Source: Saccharopolyspora shandongensis (lineage in GTDB: Bacteria > Actinomycetota > Actinomycetes > Mycobacteriales > Pseudonocardiaceae). Taken from it: DNA of 64,000 nt. A program made the translations under genes and the position numbers. The number at the start of each line of letters is the position of its first letter. Positions within the stretch are counted from its first letter, which is position 1. The DNA lies in the NCBI RefSeq assembly GCF_900106995.1, contig NZ_FNOK01000001.1:186001-250000 (forward strand), given 5' to 3'. Positions 54,975 to 64,000 of this stretch are shown piece after piece. The notes below the pieces were generated by a model, which ran no database searches, had not been told where the DNA came from, and was given only the letters and a program-made list of their open reading frames with translations.

Positions 54975-55709
54975 ATGTCGGAAACAGGCCCGGTTCACGC
55001 CGAGCAAACGCTGGAACACCTGCGAAAGATCGGCGCGCACAACGCCGAGGCCCTGCGGGCCGCCGCCGACCGCCTCTTCGCCGCAGTCCGGGCGGACGGC
55101 CTCGTGTTCACCGCAGGCGCGGGCCACTCGCTGGCCGGCGTGATGGAGTCGTACTACCGGGCGGGCGGCCTGGCGGCGGTGCGGCCGCTGTACCACCCGG
55201 ACCTGCTGCCCCTGCACGGCGCGGTGGCCAGCACCAGGACCGAACGCCGCACCGGCCTCGCCGAAGAGGTGCTCACCGCGGCCGGTTTCCGGGGCGGCGC
55301 GGACGCGCTGGTGGTGTTCTCCAACTCCGGGGTGAACCCCTACCCGGTGGAACTGGCCAGACTCGCCCGCGCGGCGGGCTCGACGGTCGTGGCGATCACC
55401 TCGCCGACGGCCAGCGCCGAGGCCCCGAAGCGCGCGGGCACGACGCTGGCCGAAGAAGCCGAGATCGTGCTGGACACCCTGGTCCCGGGCGGCGACGCGA
55501 GCTACCCACCGGCGGAGCCGGTGACGGCGCCGCTGTCATCGATGGCGAACGCGTTCCTGTGGAACATGCTGCTGGTGCGGATGTACGACCTGGCCGGCGC
55601 GGCCGGCGTCGACCTGCCGGTCTGGCGCAGCTCGAACACGGTCGGCGGCGACGAAGCCAACGCCGCCAACCTCGCGCACTACGGAGCGCGGGTGCCCGGC
55701 CTGAACTAG
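54975..55709 (+). CDS. SIS-domain sugar-phosphate protein
   Basis: A 244-residue protein with one SIS domain. GAGHSLAGVMESYYRAGG is the first sugar-phosphate loop and VVFSNSGVNPYPVELARLAR is the second. SIS domains bind phosphosugars in isomerases, deaminases and regulators. Its size and the operator suggest it is close to the Streptomyces SIS protein SCO4393, studied in GlcNAc-6-phosphate metabolism; this is by resemblance only. I use the ATG at 54975 with GGGAG upstream; an in-frame ATG at 54942 would overlap the operator. Its TAG overlaps the enoyl-CoA hydratase stop (CTAG). Confidence 0.82.
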   Translation: MSETGPVHAEQTLEHLRKIGAHNAEALRAAADRLFAAVRADGLVFTAGAGHSLAGVMESYYRAGGLAAVRPLYHPDLLPLHGAVASTRTERRTGLAEEVLTAAGFRGGADALVVFSNSGVNPYPVELARLARAAGSTVVAITSPTASAEAPKRAGTTLAEEAEIVLDTLVPGGDASYPPAEPVTAPLSSMANAFLWNMLLVRMYDLAGAAGVDLPVWRSSNTVGGDEANAANLAHYGARVPGLN

Positions 55710-56527
55710 TCCGAGCCGAGCTGCTCGGCCAGTTCCGCGATGCGGCGCAGCTGAGCGGCGCGTTCGGCGGCGAGCTGCTGCTCCGGGTCGACGGCCTCGT
55801 CGGCCTGGACCAGCAGCGCCAGGGTCTCGCGGACCGCGCCGTTCGGCGGTTGCGCGACGGCATCGGCGAGCTGGTCCACGGCGGCGTCGAGCCGGTCGGG
55901 CTCGACCACGGAGTTGGCCAAGCCGAGCCGCAGGGCCTCGTCCGCCTGAATTTCCCGCCCGGTCAGGCAGATTTCCACTGCCTTTGCGTAACCAACGGTT
56001 CTGACCAGGGGCAACGTGCCGCCAAGATCCGGCACGAGCCCCAGGCCGGTCTCCGCCATCCGCAGCCGGGCATCGGTGGTGAGCACGCGCAGGTCGCACG
56101 CCAGGGCGAGTTGGAAACCAGCGCCGATGGCGTGCCCCCGCACGGCCGCAATGGTCACCCGATCGGGTTCGCGCAGCCAGCTGAACCCCTGTTGGAAGCC
56201 GGCGATCTCGGCATCGGCCTGCTCGGTGGGGCGCCGGGCCAGCGCCGCCAGCCCGGGCGCCCCGTCGACGTCGGCGAAACCGAAGAGCCGGCGATCCAGG
56301 CCGGCCGAGAACGACCGACCCGCGCCGCGCACCACCACTACCCGGACCTCAGGGCCCAGGGATCGTCCGATCTCCCGCAGCGCCTGCCAGGTGTGCGGTG
56401 TCTGCGCATTCAGCTTGTCCGGGCGGTCCAAGGTGATCGTGGCCCGCCGCCCGTGGATCGTGAACCCCACACCGCCACGATCCAACAGGCCGGCGTCCAC
56501 TATCGAATCCGCCAAGCGGACCTCCAT
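55706..56527 (-). CDS. Enoyl-CoA hydratase/isomerase family protein
   Basis: A 273-residue crotonase-fold protein. The oxyanion-hole segments are RGAGRSFSAGLD and GHAIGAGFQLALACDLRV. ETGLGLVPDLGGTLPLVR carries the catalytic Glu region. The family includes hydratases, isomerases and thioesterases acting on CoA esters; the substrate is not clear. The ATG at 56527 is used. It is the last gene of a minus-strand set with the small HTH gene and the ABC-F gene, a group also seen together in Streptomyces. Its stop overlaps the convergent SIS gene. Confidence 0.9.
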   Translation of the reverse strand: MEVRLADSIVDAGLLDRGGVGFTIHGRRATITLDRPDKLNAQTPHTWQALREIGRSLGPEVRVVVVRGAGRSFSAGLDRRLFGFADVDGAPGLAALARRPTEQADAEIAGFQQGFSWLREPDRVTIAAVRGHAIGAGFQLALACDLRVLTTDARLRMAETGLGLVPDLGGTLPLVRTVGYAKAVEICLTGREIQADEALRLGLANSVVEPDRLDAAVDQLADAVAQPPNGAVRETLALLVQADEAVDPEQQLAAERAAQLRRIAELAEQLGSD

Positions 56528-56594
56528 CGCAGATCTGAGCAGATCTCTGGAGTCGTGCTATGTCGTCGGTGCAGACGGCCGGTGGCCGTCGTGC

Positions 56595-56804
56595 TCACTT
56601 CTTCTTCGAGCGCGTCGCGCCCCCGCGTCCCCGCAACTGCACGCCTGATTCGCTCAGGACGCGGTGCACGAACCCGTAGGACCGGCCGGTCGACTCGGCC
56701 AGAGCGCGGATGCTCGCCCCCTTCTCGTACTTCTTTCTCAGGTCACTGGCAAGCTTGTCCCGCGCGCTACCCGTGATGCGCGCGCCTTTCTTCAGCTCAG
56801 CCAC
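56595..56804 (-). CDS. Small helix-turn-helix protein
   Basis: A 69-residue basic protein, VAELKKGARITGSARDKLAS, then ALAESTGRSYGFVHRVLSES (the helix-turn-helix) and a basic Gly/Arg tail with KKK. It resembles the short actinobacterial DNA-binding proteins found beside ABC-F genes. Probably DNA-binding; regulated targets unknown. GTG at 56804 is used, with AAGGCGGGG upstream. It lies 67 bp before enoyl-CoA hydratase and 188 bp after the ABC-F gene. Confidence 0.82.
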   Translation of the reverse strand: MAELKKGARITGSARDKLASDLRKKYEKGASIRALAESTGRSYGFVHRVLSESGVQLRGRGGATRSKKK

Positions 56805-56992
56805 GGTGTCCCCGCCTTCCCTCTGAGCAGGTCGGGCCTCGCGACCCCTGTCAGCGCAATGATCGAACAGGAAACGCGGGAACGCCAGGCGATCATGGAA
56901 AAAAGATCGGCCAACGGTCGAGATGACCGCACGGCGATCACCGGAATGCACTAATCCATCCGTAGTAGCGGACACTGCTAGTGCAACCTCTG

Positions 56993-58621
<1,629 letters not shown>

Positions 58622-58863
58622 GGGAAACTCCGAAAGTCGGTGGTCAAGCGATTCCATGAACGCGCCCACCGGCGGGGCCGGGTGGGCGTGGGCACTGCTG
58701 AGCGGCTCGGTCGCTAAACGACGACCGGGCGAACCAGCGATGGAGTGGCGCGAGGAACGCGAACCACGTAGCGCTTGCTAACCACGAACCCAGTGTATCG
58801 GGCGTTGTCCACCGATTTGATCGCAGACCTCATCACGTCGGTCACAACCGGCGGTGCTCCTGC
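58622..58863 (-). other. Leader region of the ABC-F gene
   Basis: 242 bp between the dNTPase stop and the ABC-F TTG start. GCCCACC (58664-58670) and GGTGGGC (58681-58687) form an inverted repeat about 40 nt before the start. Long leaders with hairpins are common before ribosome-protection ABC-F genes, where drug-stalled ribosomes control readthrough; here this is only a possibility. Confidence 0.4.
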
Positions 58864-60435
58864 TCACAGCACGAACGTGTCGCTCCACAGCTGCGTGGTC
58901 CGGCCCGACAGGGCCTCCAGCAGCGCGGCGGCCTGGTCGTCGGTCAGCGAGGCGACGAAGTCGATCACCGCCCGGCCGCGCGACATCCGCTCCAGGCGCT
59001 CCGCGTCGACCGGCTCCGTGTCGCCGGGAGCCAGCAGCAGCTCCGGGTCGTCGCTGCTCAGCTGCGCGAACTCGGCGCGGGCCCGGTCGAACAGGTCGCG
59101 CAGGCGGTGCGGCAGCCGGGCGGCCTCGCTGCGGTCGATCAGCCAGTTGTCCAGGGCCTCGACGAGCTTGCTCAGCAGCCGGTCCTGGCCGCGCTGGTGC
59201 AGCGCGAGGTCGGGGCGCTGCAGCACGAACCGGCGGTGCACGAACTTCAGCACCTGCACCTCGTGCCACTGCTCCACCGCGAGCGCCACGTGCCCGGACC
59301 TGGTGTTCGGGTGCTCGTCGACCTGGATGCCCTCGACCAGGCGCTGCGTCCACTCCCCGGAGAAGGCCGCGATGGACCGCTCGGCGAGCTGGGACCGGTC
59401 GAAGGGCACCTCCAGCAGCTTGTTGACGAGGTTCGCGACGACCTTCTTCACCGCGCTGACGAACGCCTCGTCGTCGGCGATCCAGTCGTCCTTGGCGTGC
59501 AGCCGGCGGCGCAGCCCCTCCAGCGAGCAGCCGGGGCGCATGCCGTCGCCGGCGAGCTCGGCGTCGGAGCGGGCGGCGAACTCGGCGGCGTGCCCGAGCC
59601 ACTCGGTCAGCTCGTGCGAGACGCTGGTGTGCTGCAGGACCCCGACGCGGTGGAAGTCCTCCAGGTCGTGGATCGCGTAGGCGATGTCGTCGGCGGTGTC
59701 CATGATCGACGCCTCGACGGTCTGCTGCCAGTCCTCGATCCGGCCGCCGAACGCCGCGCGGGCATCGATCAGATCCGCGATTTCGCTGCTGTAGCAGGAG
59801 AACTTCGCCGATCCGGTGCCCGGCTGGTCCGCCGGCTCGGACGCGCCGCGCGGCGGCGAGGCCAGGTGCCGGGGGTGTGGTTGCGGGCGGGACAGCCGGG
59901 TCCACGGGTACTTCAGCAGCGCGGCCCGCACCGCCGCCGTCAGGTCCAGGCCCTCGCCGCCGACGCCGCGCACGTCGATGCGGGTGACCACGCGGTAGGT
60001 CTGGGCGTTGCCCTCGAAGCCGTCCGGCAGCGAGAACCGCTGCCGCGCGAGCCTGTCCAGCACGCTCTCGCCGAGATGCCCGAACGGCGGGTGCCCGAGG
60101 TCGTGGCCGAGTCCGGCGGCCTCGACCACGTCCAGGTCGCAGCCGCCGAGGCGATCCAGGCGCGCCACGTTCTCCCGGTCGGCCATCAGCCGCTCGGCGA
60201 TCGCCCGGGCGACCTGCGCGACCTTCAGGCTGTGGGTGAGCCTGTTGTGCAGGAGCAGCCCGGAGCCGCTGGGGCTGACGACCTGCGTCACGCCGCCGAG
60301 GCGGGCAAAGAACGCGGAGCTGGACACCCGGTCGCGGTCCGCGCGGAACGGGCTGGCGGCGAGGTCACCTGGGCCGTGGGCGGATCCGGAGCGGCCGCTG
60401 CGCCGACCGGTCCGGGTTGGCTGCACATCCTGCAT
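58864..60435 (-). CDS. dNTP triphosphohydrolase (dGTPase family)
   Basis: A 523-residue HD-domain enzyme that hydrolyses dNTPs to nucleoside and triphosphate. The metal motif H...HD...D reads in RLTHSLKV, GLGHDLGHPPFGH and SIMDTADDIAYAI. FEGNAQTYRVVTRI is a family hallmark. It helps balance dNTP pools and may act in phage defence in other bacteria. Start ATG at 60435. Divergent from the lycopene cyclase gene at 60494 with 58 bp between. Confidence 0.92.
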   Translation of the reverse strand: MQDVQPTRTGRRSGRSGSAHGPGDLAASPFRADRDRVSSSAFFARLGGVTQVVSPSGSGLLLHNRLTHSLKVAQVARAIAERLMADRENVARLDRLGGCDLDVVEAAGLGHDLGHPPFGHLGESVLDRLARQRFSLPDGFEGNAQTYRVVTRIDVRGVGGEGLDLTAAVRAALLKYPWTRLSRPQPHPRHLASPPRGASEPADQPGTGSAKFSCYSSEIADLIDARAAFGGRIEDWQQTVEASIMDTADDIAYAIHDLEDFHRVGVLQHTSVSHELTEWLGHAAEFAARSDAELAGDGMRPGCSLEGLRRRLHAKDDWIADDEAFVSAVKKVVANLVNKLLEVPFDRSQLAERSIAAFSGEWTQRLVEGIQVDEHPNTRSGHVALAVEQWHEVQVLKFVHRRFVLQRPDLALHQRGQDRLLSKLVEALDNWLIDRSEAARLPHRLRDLFDRARAEFAQLSSDDPELLLAPGDTEPVDAERLERMSRGRAVIDFVASLTDDQAAALLEALSGRTTQLWSDTFVL

Positions 60436-60493
60436 GGGCTCACGTTAGCGGCCCTGGCGGCGCGATCGGTGGCCGACGTGATCTGATGCTCCG

Positions 60494-61693
60494 GTGGATG
60501 TCGTTGTCGTGGGCGGCGGCCCGGCGGGTCGTGCGGCGGCGGCTGCCTGCAGCGACACCGGCCTGCAGGTGACGCTCGTCGATCCCGCACCGCGACGCGT
60601 CTGGCCGCACACCTACGGAACCTGGCGCGACGAGCTGCCGCCGTCGGTGCCACCAGCGGTGCTGGCGTCAGTGATGCCGCGAATGGCGGTGCGCGGCACC
60701 GAGCGGCACGAATGGCGGCGGCCCTACGCGGTGCTGGACAACACGGCGTTGTGGAAGTACCTCTGGCGTCCCGACGTCGTCGAGGTGACCGGGCGCGCGA
60801 CCGCCGCCGAGCACGGGCCGACGGGCTCGACGGTGGTGCTCAAGGACGGCCGGCGGATCGCGGCGGCCGTGGTGGTCGACGCGACCGGCGCCGCGCGGGC
60901 CCTCTCCGGCGGACGCCCGGCGCACCCCGCGGCCCTGCAGTCCGCGGTGGGCTGGGTGGTCGACGCCGCGGCCGCGGAACCGTTCTGCGACCCGGACGCG
61001 GGCGTGTTCATGGACTGGCATCCCGCACCGCAGACCCGCGGCGGCTGGCCCACGTTCCTCTACGCGGTCCGCCTCGGCCCGGACCGGGTGCTGCTCGAGG
61101 AGACCTCGCTCGCGCGCCGCCCGGCGCTGCCGCTGGCCCTGCTGCGCAGGCGGCTCGCCGGACGGCTCGCCGCCGCCGGGGTGGCCGAGCGGGAGCGGAT
61201 CGGCGAGGAGCGGGTCCGGTTCCCGGTGGACGATCCGCTGCCCCGACCAGGGCGGGTGATCCCCTTCGGCGCGGCGGCGGGCTTCGTGCACCCGGCGACC
61301 GGCTTCAGCGTGGCGGGCTCCCTGCAACGCGCACCGTGGCTGGCGGCGGCGATCAACGCCGCGCTCCCAGCCGGCCCGGCCTCCGCCGCCAGGGCGAGCT
61401 TCTCGATCCTGTGGCCGCCGCGCGCGGTGGCCGCGCACTCGCTGCGGCATCGGGCGCTGCAGGCCCTGCTGTCACTCCCCCCGGACCTGGTGCCGGAGTT
61501 CTTCGAGGTGTTCTTCCGGCTGGACGAGCCGCACCGGACGGCGTTCCTGGCAACCGAGGGCAGCGCCGCCGGGACGACGGCCGCGATGTCGGCGCTCTTC
61601 CGCAACGCGCCGTGGCGGATCCGGCGCAGGCTGGTGCTCGGTGGCCTCACCGTGGGACACCCGCCCGCCCGGCACGGACTCGGCGGCAGCTGA
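60494..61693 (+). CDS. Lycopene cyclase family protein
   Basis: A 399-residue flavoprotein of the lycopene beta-cyclase (CrtY/CrtL) type. The FAD motif DVVVVGGGPAGRAAAAAC opens the protein. YGTWRDELP matches the YG(V/T)W conserved motif, VLLEETSLARR the catalytic-loop region (ET) and FVHPATGFSVAGSLQ the C-terminal motif. It should close ionone rings in carotenoids. No other carotenoid genes are in the window, so it is away from the usual crt cluster. The start is a GTG at 60494. Confidence 0.85.
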   Translation: MDVVVVGGGPAGRAAAAACSDTGLQVTLVDPAPRRVWPHTYGTWRDELPPSVPPAVLASVMPRMAVRGTERHEWRRPYAVLDNTALWKYLWRPDVVEVTGRATAAEHGPTGSTVVLKDGRRIAAAVVVDATGAARALSGGRPAHPAALQSAVGWVVDAAAAEPFCDPDAGVFMDWHPAPQTRGGWPTFLYAVRLGPDRVLLEETSLARRPALPLALLRRRLAGRLAAAGVAERERIGEERVRFPVDDPLPRPGRVIPFGAAAGFVHPATGFSVAGSLQRAPWLAAAINAALPAGPASAARASFSILWPPRAVAAHSLRHRALQALLSLPPDLVPEFFEVFFRLDEPHRTAFLATEGSAAGTTAAMSALFRNAPWRIRRRLVLGGLTVGHPPARHGLGGS

Positions 61694-61879
61694 ACCCGCA
61701 CACCACCTGTAGCGAAACCCCTTCGTTTCGTTGTGTCGATGGCCACAGGGTCGCCGACTGGCCGATGCTTCGAGCTGGCCGAACAGGCTAGGTTGGGCCG
61801 CGGGGAGAGGCGGTCCTCCGCCGGGGATGAGGAACTGAGATGTCGGTGAACAGGTCGTGAACACCGTCGATGGAGCGGC

Positions 61880-63574
61880 ATGAGTCCGGGCAACATCGAC
61901 TCCGTGCTCGCGTTGGTTGACGAAGTGCGCTTCGCGTTCCAGCCGTTGATCAACATCAAGACCGGTGCCATCGTCGCGATCGAGGCGTTGGCCCGGCCGG
62001 TGGGCGCGCACGTCCAGGACCTCTTCCGGGAGGCCGCCCGGCAGCGGCGGCTGACCGAGCTGGACGTGGAACTCGCGACGTCCGCGTTGAACTCGGCAGC
62101 GGAGCACGAGTCCCTGCTCCCCCTCCACCTGAACATCTTCGGCGGCACCGTCACCCACGACCTCCCCCGGCTCGACCTGCTGCGCGAGAAGCTCCGCGAG
62201 ATCGGCCGACGCGAGCAGGAGGTGACGCTGGAGATCGGCCCGCCGTTCGCCCGGCTGGACTCCGCCGAGCTGCTCAGCGGGGTCGAGAAGCTGCGCGCCG
62301 ACGGCTTCCAGGTCGCCCTGGACGGCGTCGGCGAGGGCGACGTGCCGCTGACCCTGATCGCCGACATCGGGCCCGCCGTGGTGAAGCTCGATCGCGCCGT
62401 GGTCGCCGGGCTGCCGGACAACCCCGCCCGGGTCGCGGTGGTCGAGGCGGTCCGCCACCTGTGCGAATCGACCGAGAGCCAACTGGTCGCCGAGGGCGTG
62501 GAGAACGAGCGCCAGCTCACCGCCCTGCGCCGCAACGGCATTCGCCTGGTGCAGGGGAACCTGCTCGCCCCGGCGGCCCGGCGACCTCCGACGGCGAGCA
62601 GCGTGCCCGGCGTGGCGGCGGAGGTGACCGACCCGCAGGGCCCGTCGATCAGCACCCTCGCGACCGGGCCCCGGGTGACGGAGTTCCTGTCGCCCGCGAC
62701 GATGCTGCCGACCGACGCGACCGCCGACAAGGTGCGCAGCGTGCTGGCCGACCACCCCGAGATCAGCGGCGTGGTGCTGGTCGACGAGCAGAACCGGCCG
62801 CGGTGGACCATCGACCGCAACCGCTTCCTGCTCGCCGTGACCGGCCCGTACGGGCACGCGCTGCACGCCAAGCGCGCGGCCTCGCGGCTGGCCGACGAGC
62901 CGCGAGTGGTCAACACCGCGACCACGGCGATGGAAGCGCTGAGCCTGGTGACCCGCTCGGACCAGTACCGGATGTACGACGACGCGATCGTGGTCGACGA
63001 GTCGGGCCGCTGCCTGGGCGCGGTGCGGGCCGGCGACCTGATCCGCGGCATGGCGGAGCTGAAGGTGGAGGAGGCGGCGGCGCTCAACCCGCTGACGCGG
63101 CTGCCGGGCAGCGACGCGATCGCCCGCGACGTGGCGCGCCGGATCGCCGCCGGCGAGATCTTCGCGGTGAGCTGGCTGGACATCGACAGCTTCAAGAAGG
63201 TCAACGACACCGCCGGGTTCTCCGCGGGCGACGACCTGATCCGCGCGATCGGCCGCAGCCTCACCGATGCGGCGACGTCGCTGCGGTCGGTGCAGGTCGG
63301 CCACGTCGGCGGCGACGATTTCTTATTGGTGAGCAATCTCGACGACCTGGTGCAGCTGGCGAGCCTGGTGCTCGACCCGCCGCGCTCGGCGGGTGATCTC
63401 GACGTGACCATCTCGTTGGCGACACTCGTGTGCACGCCGACCACGGTCCACGGCTACGACGAGGCCTCCAGCAGGCTCGCGCCGCTGAAGCAGCGCGCCA
63501 AGTCGCTGTCCGGTTCGAGCTGGGTCATGTCGCGGCCCGGTTCGGATCGCATCGAAGTGCTCCGCGGCGCGTAA
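61880..63574 (+). CDS. EAL-CBS-GGDEF protein, probably degenerate
   Basis: A 564-residue protein in the order EAL (about 1-245), CBS pair (about 255-390) and GGDEF (about 400-550). The EAL part keeps IEALAR, LHLNIFGG, VKLDR and AEGVENE, but the DDFGTG motif reads LDGVGEG, losing the second Asp that binds metal. The GGDEF motif reads GGDDF. Both changes suggest little or no c-di-GMP turnover, so it may bind the nucleotide or regulate through the CBS pair. GGAG lies before the ATG at 61880. No signal or membrane helix; cytoplasmic. Confidence 0.85.
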   Translation: MSPGNIDSVLALVDEVRFAFQPLINIKTGAIVAIEALARPVGAHVQDLFREAARQRRLTELDVELATSALNSAAEHESLLPLHLNIFGGTVTHDLPRLDLLREKLREIGRREQEVTLEIGPPFARLDSAELLSGVEKLRADGFQVALDGVGEGDVPLTLIADIGPAVVKLDRAVVAGLPDNPARVAVVEAVRHLCESTESQLVAEGVENERQLTALRRNGIRLVQGNLLAPAARRPPTASSVPGVAAEVTDPQGPSISTLATGPRVTEFLSPATMLPTDATADKVRSVLADHPEISGVVLVDEQNRPRWTIDRNRFLLAVTGPYGHALHAKRAASRLADEPRVVNTATTAMEALSLVTRSDQYRMYDDAIVVDESGRCLGAVRAGDLIRGMAELKVEEAAALNPLTRLPGSDAIARDVARRIAAGEIFAVSWLDIDSFKKVNDTAGFSAGDDLIRAIGRSLTDAATSLRSVQVGHVGGDDFLLVSNLDDLVQLASLVLDPPRSAGDLDVTISLATLVCTPTTVHGYDEASSRLAPLKQRAKSLSGSSWVMSRPGSDRIEVLRGA

Positions 63575-63629
63575 CACGCACGGCGGATTGCCGACCCCTC
63601 CGTCCTTTTAGGACTGGAGTCTGGCCGCT

Positions 63630-63650
63630 GGCCTGCAGGCCGGACCTTCC
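63630..63650. repeat. Short palindrome upstream of tnpB
   Basis: A 12-bp palindrome GGCCTGCAGGCC lies about 50 bp before tnpB, and GTCC-TTTTA-GGAC forms a small hairpin just upstream. Hairpins mark the ends of IS200/IS605 elements, so this may be the left end, but neither hairpin is strong enough to fix the boundary. Confidence 0.35.
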
Positions 63651-63690
63651 GCGAACCGCGCTGTCATACCCCAGCCGTAATGTGATCAGC

Positions 63691-64000
63691 ATGAAGGCGA
63701 ACACGGCGGCGAGGTTCCGCCTGTACCCAAACCAGGTACAGGCGGAGCGGCTCACGGCGTGGTCGCATACCTGTCGAGCGGTGTGGAACATTGCGCTCGC
63801 GCAGCGCATCTGGGCATACAAGTCCGCGCGGCGAGCCACCGTGCGCTCCGTGGAGCAGTGCATCGGGCTAACCGAAGCACGTAAGGAACACGCATGGCTT
63901 CGGGATCTTCCCGCGCAGTGCGCCCAGCAAGTTCTCCGGCGGCTCGATACCGCCTATGACAACTTCTGGAACCCCAGCCATCCAGCTGGGTTTCCGCGGT
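63691..64000 (+). CDS. tnpB: TnpB-type (IS200/IS605 OrfB) protein, start only
   Basis: The first 103 residues of an RNA-guided nuclease of the TnpB family. RFRLYPNQVQAERLTAWS and CRAVWNIALAQRIW match the N-terminal helix-turn-helix domain of IS605 OrfB. The RuvC residues lie beyond the window, so activity cannot be judged. No TnpA gene precedes it on this side. It is on the same strand as the EAL gene 116 bp upstream. Confidence 0.87.
   Translation, partial: MKANTAARFRLYPNQVQAERLTAWSHTCRAVWNIALAQRIWAYKSARRATVRSVEQCIGLTEARKEHAWLRDLPAQCAQQVLRRLDTAYDNFWNPSHPAGFPR

Overview
The window is high-GC, with many GTG/TTG starts, few AT-rich tracts and genes packed with ATGA/GTGA overlaps. Its gene content (pup-proteasome locus, mycothiol ligase mshC, SARP-type regulator, DasR-like operators) points to an actinobacterium, most likely a Pseudonocardiaceae member close to Saccharopolyspora. 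The order prcB-pup-dop-arc-trmI-recB-like-hisG-hisE-metH-PAC2-mshC follows the M. tuberculosis Rv2110c to Rv2130c segment, so the first 27 kb is conserved core chromosome with a few lineage-specific insertions.

Layout. 1-6.4 kb: Pup-proteasome genes (prcB, cut by the left edge, then pup, dop and arc), interrupted by a NUDIX hydrolase and an aldo/keto reductase. 6.9-12.3 kb: two tandem Pro/Gln-rich single-pass membrane proteins, trmI, a site-2 protease, a RecB-like nuclease and a two-domain VOC protein. 12.8-15.7 kb: minus-strand unit HAD hydrolase, homoserine-dehydrogenase-like protein, hisE, hisG. 15.9-21.9 kb: metH and a large PAP2/pseudokinase/flippase fusion. 22-27.1 kb: PAC2 (with a truncated PAC2 start in front of it), a GH18 chitinase with a DasR-type operator, a styrene-monooxygenase-like flavoprotein and mshC. 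27.6-30.6 kb: proVWX osmoprotectant importer. 30.6-35.7 kb: two imine-reductase-like genes divergent from a SARP-family ATPase regulator. 35.7-43.4 kb: moxR/VWA/nitroreductase operon, a serine beta-lactamase-like hydrolase, a metallo-beta-lactamase-fold protein and the SCO1664/DUF3090 pair. 43.6-47 kb: LD-carboxypeptidase, CGNR regulator, alpha/beta hydrolase and a nucleotide-kinase-like protein. 47-53.4 kb: a peptide ABC importer divergent from a DppA-type D-aminopeptidase, resembling the Bacillus dpp set. 53.4-64 kb: an Imm1-like protein, TetR, a SIS-domain protein with a second DasR-like site, enoyl-CoA hydratase, HTH protein, ABC-F ATPase, dNTPase, lycopene cyclase, an EAL-CBS-GGDEF protein and, at the right edge, the start of an IS200/IS605-type tnpB.

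The most unusual feature is a dispersed ~190-210 bp repeat with three copies (3361-3553, 12564-12775, 44692-44885), all in the same orientation. Each copy begins 6-10 nt after the stop codon of a minus-strand gene (aldo/keto reductase, hisG, CGNR regulator). Two internal stems keep pairing while their sequence changes between copies, and the two internal mispairs in copy 3 become G-U on the minus strand. This suggests a structured minus-strand RNA sitting in 3' UTRs. Possible target duplications flank copies 2 and 3. I do not recognise this element. Other points worth following are the PAC2 gene-start remnant coupled to the intact PAC2 gene, a chitinase operator that overlaps the upstream terminator, a 47-codon ORF coupled to the LD-carboxypeptidase, and an orphan Imm1-like immunity gene.
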